This document shows positions 57,832 to 64,000 of a stretch of DNA of 64,000 bases, in pieces (within the stretch, counting starts at the first letter, position 1; each line of letters opens with the position of its first letter). A model generated the notes under the pieces. The model did not search any database and had not been told where the DNA came from. It worked only from the letters and a program-made list of their open reading frames with translations. A program made the position numbers and the translations under genes. Location: NCBI GenBank assembly GCA_942493315.1, contig OW818690.1, positions 1 through 64,000 on the forward strand, read 5' to 3'. The stretch comes from UBA5429 sp942493315. GTDB taxonomy: Bacteria; Bacteroidota; Bacteroidia; Bacteroidales; WCHB1-69.

Positions 57832-59448
57832 ATGAAACGAATTAAGTTCCTTATTGTTATGATTCTTGCCTTTACAGGTTGTGCTAAGATTGTAGCACCT
57901 GTTGGAGGGGCTAAAGACACAACACCACCTAGTGTAGTAAAAGAGAACCCTTCCAACGGATCGGTTAATTTAAAAGAAAAAAGTGTAAAAATCACTTTTA
58001 GTGAGTATGTCACATTAAATAATCCAATTGAAAACGTCATTTTTTCACCCCCTTTAAATGAAGCAGCTGATGTTACTATTAAAGGAAAATCGATAGTTAT
58101 TAAGTGGAATGATACTTTAAAACAGAACACAACCTACAATGTTGTTTTTGCAGATGCCATTAAGGATTACAATGAAGGGAACATTTTAAATTTATATCAA
58201 TACTCCTTTTCAACAGGATCTCAGATTGACACCTTGCAATTATCGGGAATTTTGAGAAATAGTGAAACTACGCAACCTGAAAAAGGTGTTTTTGTATTTT
58301 TGTATACTCAAAATGAGGATTCGTTACCCAAAAAGGTTCGTCCAACTTATTTAACCAAAACTAAAAATGATGGAACTTTCAACTTCCAAAATATTAAAGA
58401 GGGTCAATATAAAATTTTTGCATTAAAAGATATCAATTCCAATCTTCTATTTGACTTACCTAATGAAGGAATTGCTTTTGCATCTGATTTAGTTTCTCCT
58501 GATACATTGAGAAAATATCCACTCTCCTATTTTGTTACAGCAGATTCAATACAGTCAATACAATCTATTTTGAATTACCAAAAAGGTTTATATACCTTAC
58601 CCCTTAAACTCCCTTGCAAATCAGAAAAAAGTGTAAAAAGTACATTATTGTATCCCGGAAATATGGAACATTATTTAAAAATGAACACTACTCTGGACAC
58701 TATGAGCTACTACTTTTTTGAAGATTTTTCTGATTCTGTTGTGGTAAAAATTGATATTCCTGAATTTAATAGTTCAGATACCGTTACATTTTTCCCTTAT
58801 AAAGCACCGTATCGTCCGGGAAGATCTAAAGTGGAATCCAAACTGGGAATTCAGTATGCCAATAGTGGAGAGTTGTATCAGAATTTATCGTTACATTTTT
58901 CATTTCCTATAAAGCCCAATCATAATATTGAAACCATCATTATTAAAACAGGTAAAGAAAAAAATGATACACTTGTGGAACGTTTTCAGATTAGTGGAAC
59001 ATTATTAAATTCATTTACTGTCCCTTACCATTTTGAACCCAAAGAAAGTTATGAAATCCTATTCAAAGATTCGTTATTTTATGGATGGGATGGCACAACC
59101 AATGATTCATTAACGATTAAATTCACCACCAAAACTGAAAGAGATTATGGGACTTTAACCATGAGCTATATTGTTCCGGAGGGAGAACTGAACTATGTTA
59201 TCTGGCTTATTGATCCAACCAATAAAAAGGTGCAGACAGATATGATCTCCAAAACAACATCCATCAAATATGACCATTTGGTTCCCGGCAACTATAAGAT
59301 CAAAGTGATTAAAGATCAAAACGGCAATGGAAAATGGGACACCGGAAATTACGATAAGAAGATTCAACCGGAGCAGATTTTGTTTTTCGAGAAGCAATTA
59401 TCGGTCAGAGGTTTTTGGGAATTAGAAGAAACTTATGAGATTCGTTAG
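57832..59448 (+). CDS. Ig-like (Big_5) domain lipoprotein
   Basis: This 538-residue lipoprotein has a lipobox at LAFTGCAK (Cys about 17). A bacterial Ig-like Big_5 domain follows (about 30-130): PPSVVKENPSNGSVNL opens it and NTTYNVVFADAIKDYNEGN closes it. A CarboxypepD-like beta domain comes next (GTFNFQNIKEGQYKIFALKD, about 180-200), and strand-rich regions fill the rest. The family is common in Bacteroidota envelopes and has no assigned function. It precedes an EamA transporter gene closely. Confidence 0.82.
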   Translation: MKRIKFLIVMILAFTGCAKIVAPVGGAKDTTPPSVVKENPSNGSVNLKEKSVKITFSEYVTLNNPIENVIFSPPLNEAADVTIKGKSIVIKWNDTLKQNTTYNVVFADAIKDYNEGNILNLYQYSFSTGSQIDTLQLSGILRNSETTQPEKGVFVFLYTQNEDSLPKKVRPTYLTKTKNDGTFNFQNIKEGQYKIFALKDINSNLLFDLPNEGIAFASDLVSPDTLRKYPLSYFVTADSIQSIQSILNYQKGLYTLPLKLPCKSEKSVKSTLLYPGNMEHYLKMNTTLDTMSYYFFEDFSDSVVVKIDIPEFNSSDTVTFFPYKAPYRPGRSKVESKLGIQYANSGELYQNLSLHFSFPIKPNHNIETIIIKTGKEKNDTLVERFQISGTLLNSFTVPYHFEPKESYEILFKDSLFYGWDGTTNDSLTIKFTTKTERDYGTLTMSYIVPEGELNYVIWLIDPTNKKVQTDMISKTTSIKYDHLVPGNYKIKVIKDQNGNGKWDTGNYDKKIQPEQILFFEKQLSVRGFWELEETYEIR

Positions 59449-60346
59449 TTCCATGAAAGTCAGAAACTTAGACCAATATTTACACCTTCATTTTATAGTT
59501 CTTATTTTCGGTTTCACCGGAATACTAGGTAAATTGATCTCATTTCCAGCCCAATATCTGGTTTTCTACCGTCTTTTATTCACCATTCCTATATTGTTTC
59601 TGATTATCAAATTCAAAAAACAAACGATTAGAGTTACCCGAAAAGAGCTCATTCAATTTTTGTTAGTTGGAATCATTGTAGGCATGCATTGGATCACTTT
59701 TTTCCATTCCATCAAGGTCTCCAATGTATCCGTAGCTCTCAGTTGTTTAGCCAGTTCCACACTATTTGTTGGCATTTTAGAACCACTTTTTCACAAACAG
59801 AAAATTGCCTGGCTTGAAATAGTAATGGGCCTATTGGTTTTAGTCACTTTGTCAATTATGTTAGGTTTTGAGGTCACTTACATCAAAGGAGCCATATTTG
59901 GAGTCATTTCCGCATTTTTAGCAGGTACCTTTAATGTAATCAACAAGCGGTTTTCCGGAACTAAATCTTCGCTATCCCTCACATTTTACGAATTGATCGG
60001 TGCTTTAATTCCGGTTATCATCGTTATTTTATGGACCCAAACAACATGGAACACCTTTCCAATACCACAACGTTTTGATTTACTTTGGTTGATGCTATTA
60101 GCATCGATCTGTACGGCCTATCCATTTGCTGCTATCGTTCAGTTAATGAAAACATTATCTGCCTATACCGTAACGTTAGCGATTAACTTTGAACCTATCT
60201 ATGCCATCATTTTAGCATTCTTCATTTTTGGGGATTCCGAGAAGATGGGAACCCCATTCTATATTGGCGTTGCGGTGGTAATGTTGATTGTATTTGCTTA
60301 CCCAACTATCAAAAAACTGAAAACTAACTACCAACATGAAATTTAA
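59435..60346 (+). CDS. EamA/DMT-family transporter
   Basis: This 303-residue inner-membrane protein has about ten hydrophobic helices in two EamA repeats (about 15-145 and 160-295). FYRLLFTIPILFL and the second-repeat E-P-I-Y-A-I-I-L-A segment are typical of drug/metabolite transporters such as RhaT or YdcZ relatives. The substrate is unknown. The frame allows a start at 59435, overlapping the previous gene by 14 bp, or at ATG 59453, just after it. It overlaps the MATE gene by 11 bp, so the two are coupled. Confidence 0.85.
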   Translation: MRFVSSMKVRNLDQYLHLHFIVLIFGFTGILGKLISFPAQYLVFYRLLFTIPILFLIIKFKKQTIRVTRKELIQFLLVGIIVGMHWITFFHSIKVSNVSVALSCLASSTLFVGILEPLFHKQKIAWLEIVMGLLVLVTLSIMLGFEVTYIKGAIFGVISAFLAGTFNVINKRFSGTKSSLSLTFYELIGALIPVIIVILWTQTTWNTFPIPQRFDLLWLMLLASICTAYPFAAIVQLMKTLSAYTVTLAINFEPIYAIILAFFIFGDSEKMGTPFYIGVAVVMLIVFAYPTIKKLKTNYQHEI

Positions 60347-61676
60347 AAAATTAATACCGTATTATAAAAGAAATTTAAAGTTAGCATACCCGGTAATGTT
60401 AGCCCAATTAGGGCAAGTTACTGTGAGTATGGCAGATACCATTATGGTGGGTCGAGTAGGAACCACTGAATTAGCTGCAGCTGCATTTGCAAACTCCATT
60501 TTTATCATAATTTTCATTTTCAGTTTAGGCTTTTCCTTAGGGATTACACCATTAATTGGAAACGCATTCGGCAAAAAACAGGACAAAAAAATAGCCATTT
60601 TGTTTCAAAACGGATTATTAGTCAACATCGTGCTTAGCGTACTCCTGATGATTCTCTTCATGCCATTAGCGCCTGCTCTGAACTGGATGAATCAACCTCC
60701 TGATGTTGCTCACATGTCCATACCCTATTTTCTAATTTTGATGAGCACATCTGTTCCATTAGCGATATTCTTCTCCATCAGACAGTTTGGAGAAGGGATT
60801 GGCAACACCAAAATAGCCATGTGGATCACATTAATGGGGAATATAGTCAATATCTTTTTCAATTATTTACTGATTTACGGAAAATTTGGATTTCCGGAAT
60901 TAGGATTAGTAGGAGCAGGTTTAGGAACACTGATAGCAAGGATTGCGATGGCACTCGCCTATATTTGGGTATTGCAAAAAAACAAACTTTTTGCGCCATA
61001 CCGGAAGTTTTTTTCCAAATTAAACTACCATAAAGTAGCGTGTTGGAAATTGATAAAAACGAGTTTTCCTATTTCCGGACAACTTTTGGTTGAAGTATTG
61101 GCGTTCAGTATCAGTGCCATTATGGTTGGGTGGATCAATAAAGAAAACTTAGCTGCGCATCAGATTGCTTTAACTATGGCATCCGGAACATTCATGCTTG
61201 CTTTAGGTGTGGCATCAGCCACAACGATAAGAATTTCACATCAATTTGGCAGTGGACACTATAAAGCGACCAAAGTAGCTGCAGTTGCGGCTATGCATTT
61301 AGCTGTATTATTAATGTCTTTTAATGCAGCCCTATTTTTCATATTCCGCAATCAGATTCCTTTACTTTTCTCAACTGACCCCGAAGTGATCAAAATAGCA
61401 TCACAGTTGTTGATCATAGCAGGATTTTTCCAAATATTTGATGGTATTCAGATTGTAGGATTATCGGCATTACGGGGCTTAGCGGATGTCAAACCGGCCA
61501 TGTACATTGCGGCAGTATCATATATCCTAATTTGTTTGCCATTAGCCTATTTCTTTGGATTTATTTTAGATTTAGGATCAGTAGGAGTATGGATAGGGTT
61601 AGCGATTGGCTTGGTGATTGCGGCGGTTGCTTACCGGGCAAGGTTCAATTACTTCATGAAAAGGGTGATGAAATAA
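60336..61676 (+). CDS. MATE-family efflux transporter
   Basis: This 446-residue multidrug and toxic compound extrusion protein of the NorM type has twelve hydrophobic helices in two matching halves. Typical blocks are YPVMLAQLGQVTVSMADTIM with VGRVGT, GLVGAGLGTLIAR and the second-half FPISGQLLVEVLAF with IMVGWINKENLAAHQIA. It should expel organic cations in exchange for sodium or protons. Its stop lies 4 bp from the stop of the convergent gene. Confidence 0.92.
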   Translation: MKFKKLIPYYKRNLKLAYPVMLAQLGQVTVSMADTIMVGRVGTTELAAAAFANSIFIIIFIFSLGFSLGITPLIGNAFGKKQDKKIAILFQNGLLVNIVLSVLLMILFMPLAPALNWMNQPPDVAHMSIPYFLILMSTSVPLAIFFSIRQFGEGIGNTKIAMWITLMGNIVNIFFNYLLIYGKFGFPELGLVGAGLGTLIARIAMALAYIWVLQKNKLFAPYRKFFSKLNYHKVACWKLIKTSFPISGQLLVEVLAFSISAIMVGWINKENLAAHQIALTMASGTFMLALGVASATTIRISHQFGSGHYKATKVAAVAAMHLAVLLMSFNAALFFIFRNQIPLLFSTDPEVIKIASQLLIIAGFFQIFDGIQIVGLSALRGLADVKPAMYIAAVSYILICLPLAYFFGFILDLGSVGVWIGLAIGLVIAAVAYRARFNYFMKRVMK

Positions 61677-61680
61677 AACA

Positions 61681-62754
61681 TTATGGTACCCGGAAGAAAT
61701 AGTCTGAAGAGCCCACTAACGGACTTTCAGTCTCTTTTAAGTTATTTCCTAAGTATGTTAATTTGAAAACATTATTGGTAATATAAGATATATAAAAATT
61801 ATCTGGAATCCATGTTTCAAAATTCCTCACAATAATGAGATTTGAATCAGATATAAAATCATACCAATAATTCGTTGTTTGTCCCACATTACTATAATAC
61901 CATCCGGAAAGAGTATTTAATCCACTAAATAAACGGTATGAAGAAATATAATGTCCATCTGTAAAATATAAATAGTTTTGATATAATGTATTTGTTATTG
62001 TTGTAATCACCGGTTCAATAGGAAAATCACCGGGCAATGTTCTCCAGGAATCCATTATATTAAAATCACCGGTTGTTTCAGAAAAAATGTGAAAAAATAT
62101 ATATCCGTTACGATCCACTTTTTCAGCACCGGATTTGAAATTACCATTTTTCCAGCAGGTAAAAAACAAAGAATCCCCAATCACGAAATTGTTAGAATCA
62201 TCCTTAGTTTGAGGGGGTTTTGGAGAAGAATTATTGGATGTATAATTTTCTAATTCAAGAATATTGGATTGTGTTCCTGTTCCGGTTTGAATCAATTTAA
62301 GTGTTGATTTTTGTTTAGCTGATCTTGCTTCTAAAATAAAGATCCCATTTTGAGGAGGAGAAACTTGAAATAAATAGATCCCCGGTTCACAGAACAGATA
62401 TTTTTGAGCACAATGACGTCCCATAATATCATAAAGAGAAACAGAAACAGTTCCTGACTCAACGGTATTCAGGGTTACATGAGTAGAACCATCAACCGGA
62501 TTAGAGAAATTTGATTCAAAACCAAAAGATGGGAAATCGGTTATTTGCTCTTCAATGCCAACAGTGGAAGAAAACAACACAGTATCGGGGTACATTTTCA
62601 CCCATTTGAAACCTGTTCTCAGATTGGTAATTTGCACACTATCGTATGGAAGAATAATCATATTAATCCTTGAATTCAGAACAACTCTGACTGATTGTGA
62701 GAAGGTAGAGAATGAAATCAAAACAAGGACAAAAAAGAGGTACATTTTTTTCAT
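61681..62754 (-). CDS. secreted protein with an internal sorting-like domain
   Basis: This 357-residue protein has a signal peptide (cut near residue 20, FSTFSQ). Residues about 75-157 (SNFSNPVDGSTHVTLNT, VSLYDIMGRHCAQKY, NGIFILEARSAKQKSTLKLI) look like the beta domain used as a type IX sorting signal. It is followed by 200 more residues that I do not recognise, so it is not at the C terminus where the signal works. The C-terminal part has many Tyr and Asn and reads as beta strands. It is probably an outer-surface or periplasmic protein of unknown function. Confidence 0.7.
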   Translation of the reverse strand: MKKMYLFFVLVLISFSTFSQSVRVVLNSRINMIILPYDSVQITNLRTGFKWVKMYPDTVLFSSTVGIEEQITDFPSFGFESNFSNPVDGSTHVTLNTVESGTVSVSLYDIMGRHCAQKYLFCEPGIYLFQVSPPQNGIFILEARSAKQKSTLKLIQTGTGTQSNILELENYTSNNSSPKPPQTKDDSNNFVIGDSLFFTCWKNGNFKSGAEKVDRNGYIFFHIFSETTGDFNIMDSWRTLPGDFPIEPVITTITNTLYQNYLYFTDGHYISSYRLFSGLNTLSGWYYSNVGQTTNYWYDFISDSNLIIVRNFETWIPDNFYISYITNNVFKLTYLGNNLKETESPLVGSSDYFFRVP

Positions 62755-62831
62755 TTTGATACTATTTTATTTCTATTCAAGTTAATTACCATTCATCATT
62801 ATGAATTTGCAAATATATAAAAAATTCGGAA

Positions 62832-62857
62832 TGCTCAATGTGCTCAATGTGCTCGAT
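62832..62857 (+). repeat. 9-bp tandem repeat (TGCTCAATG), about 3 units
   Basis: Two perfect 9-bp units and a partial third, upstream of the secreted protein gene. Confidence 0.8.
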
Positions 62858-62975
62858 AGATCCTGTACCAATCTTTTATTAGAATAGCCTATCAAGGTCA
62901 GGTAAGGACTAAAATAATTAAATCACAGAGAACTAAATGAAAAACCTCTGCGGTCTCAGCGAGAGAAAAAGGTTA

Positions 62976-63005
62976 CAATTCCTTATTCCGGGAAAGTGTT
63001 GGAAA
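62976..63005 (+). repeat. solitary arm of the 5426-6980 element
   Basis: The 30-base stretch from CAATTCCTTATTCCG through GGAAAGTGTTGGAAA matches the outer ends of the transposase-like element 56 kb away: core TTCCGRGAAAGTG preceded by CTTA, the outer-arm version. No inverse partner is visible 100 bp on, so it seems to be a lone arm or remnant. It lies 30 bases past a stop codon. Confidence 0.75.
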
Positions 63006-63035
63006 GTAATTTTGTATGAAAAATTTAGTACAATT

Positions 63036-64000
63036 TTATATTTTGTCTAATTCTTCTAACAATGCATAACGAGAGGAATATTTCTTTTTCAGATTTTCAA
63101 TCAAAGTAATGACGGTTTCTTTTGGGCCCCATTTTTTCATTCTACGGATACATCTGCAAATCAATTGATAGTGATCTCTACCAACGTTGTTTTTCATATA
63201 TTCCTGTATCCATTCAGCATATTTAGTGCTTAACTCTAAGGGATATTTTGAACTTAATATTTTTTCATAAACTTCTAAATTCCGTAATGAATTTGTTTTT
63301 TGAGCAATAGCTAACAGATCCGCCCATCTCTCTTCCTTAGTGAAAATGGTAAATAATAAATATTCATTAGAATCAAAATCTTTTTTTTGTATTTCGGAAA
63401 TCAATTGATCTAAAAAACTATCCCAATCTTGAGGAGTAATATTGTTTTTCAAAATGGTTAAATAATCTGGAATACCATCATTTGAATGAAACAAAAGATA
63501 AGTGGCATATTCTATAATTTTCTTTGTATCATTTTGAATTTTTGAAATATTTAAGAGATGTTTGTACCATTTTAAATCGTTTCTATTCCATTGACCTTTC
63601 GAATCTTCTATACCTCTATGGGCATAATTTATGGCTTTTTCAAAATCCCCATTTTTTATAGCTATCTGAAGCGCCTCTTCCAGCAACAATTCGTTTTGTA
63701 AGTTTTTTTCTAAAAATTGAATGGCATTTTCTTCTCTTTGCGATTTATGTATTATATCAAATTGAATTTTCTGAATTTTCTCAAAGTTATATTTTGATTT
63801 ATTCACTTCATTGGTGAGTTTTAAGAGATATTCACCCTCTTGCTCCGTTTTTAGTAAATAAACTGCTATACCCATAAATATTAAATCATGGTTCCACTCT
63901 GCAAAAATCTTTGTTTGGTAATTTGTTCCACAATAATATAATAACATTTCCCTGAAATCTTCTGAAATATCTGACGTCGCAATTTCCCATAAAATTAAAA
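63036..64000 (-). CDS. partial gene, SWIM-type C-terminal helical region
   Basis: The gene runs off the right end: the frame is open from 64000 to the stop at 63036, so only the C-terminal part (about 320 residues) is seen and the internal Met at 63947 is not its start. The whole visible part is helical, with loosely repeated helix pairs (EEALQIAIKNGDFEKAINYA). The last 50 residues (NNVGRDHYQLICRCIRRMKK, later LLEELDKI) resemble the C terminus of bacterial SWIM zinc-finger proteins. The SWIM motif itself would lie outside the window. Confidence 0.55.
   Translation of the reverse strand, partial: LILWEIATSDISEDFREMLLYYCGTNYQTKIFAEWNHDLIFMGIAVYLLKTEQEGEYLLKLTNEVNKSKYNFEKIQKIQFDIIHKSQREENAIQFLEKNLQNELLLEEALQIAIKNGDFEKAINYAHRGIEDSKGQWNRNDLKWYKHLLNISKIQNDTKKIIEYATYLLFHSNDGIPDYLTILKNNITPQDWDSFLDQLISEIQKKDFDSNEYLLFTIFTKEERWADLLAIAQKTNSLRNLEVYEKILSSKYPLELSTKYAEWIQEYMKNNVGRDHYQLICRCIRRMKKWGPKETVITLIENLKKKYSSRYALLEELDKI

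Overview
The window is a piece of a low-GC Bacteroidota chromosome. Five things support this: a full SprA (type IX secretion translocon) gene behind ruvA, a type IX C-terminal sorting domain on an M1 peptidase, a PorV/PorQ-type barrel protein, Bacteroidota-style promoters (a TAnnTTTG -7 box just upstream of most start codons, few strong Shine-Dalgarno sites), and families such as HYC_CC_PP, DUF5362 and DUF2339. I cannot place it below phylum.

Layout. 1-5000: a complete rRNA operon on the minus strand (16S, tRNA-Ile, tRNA-Ala, 23S, 5S). 5426-6980: a transposase-like gene of the ISXO2/IS1595 type, bracketed by two 100-bp modules that both carry the same inverted arms. 7064-10354: a metal-type TonB receptor operon. 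10461-15035: a peptide transporter, anmK-murB (cell-wall recycling and synthesis) and a 2-hydroxyacid dehydrogenase. 15086-18814: a secreted M1 peptidase and a GH47-type alpha-mannosidase. 18930-28728: ruvA, sprA and an ABC-F ATPase. 28818-33570: two lipoproteins with a LytS-type kinase, meeting a LytTR regulator, ThpR and a YD-like protein on the other strand. 33690-40543: a DUF5362 protein, uvrC, a DUF2339 membrane protein and a large secreted protein of unknown function. 40748-43135: an acyl-ACP thioesterase and an IS256-family insertion. 43430-50099: a divergent ThiL, prfB with its programmed frameshift, recX, RNase G, a 29-residue basic protein, HU, deoC and a PorV/PorQ-family barrel. 50271-57763: an OmpA-like remnant, a TGS-domain nucleoside kinase, a cassette-like secreted gene, mnmD, an AAC(3)-type acyltransferase and a polysaccharide deacetylase-like gene. 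57832-61676: an Ig-like lipoprotein with EamA and MATE transporters. 61681-64000: a secreted protein with an internal sorting-like domain and a gene that runs off the window.

The genes are mostly housekeeping. The unusual material lies between them. (1) Degenerate tandem repeats, nearly always of 7 bp and strictly in register, occur in more than ten intergenic gaps with different words, often starting right at a stop codon. (2) The 5426-6980 element resembles a REP doublet/RAYT arrangement but has an unrelated transposase whose expected catalytic residues look substituted; a lone copy of its arm lies at 62976. (3) Two copies of a GC-rich structured element occur. (4) A secreted-protein gene sits between 15-bp inverted repeats with attC-like cores.

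All homology statements come from reading motifs; no database search was run.
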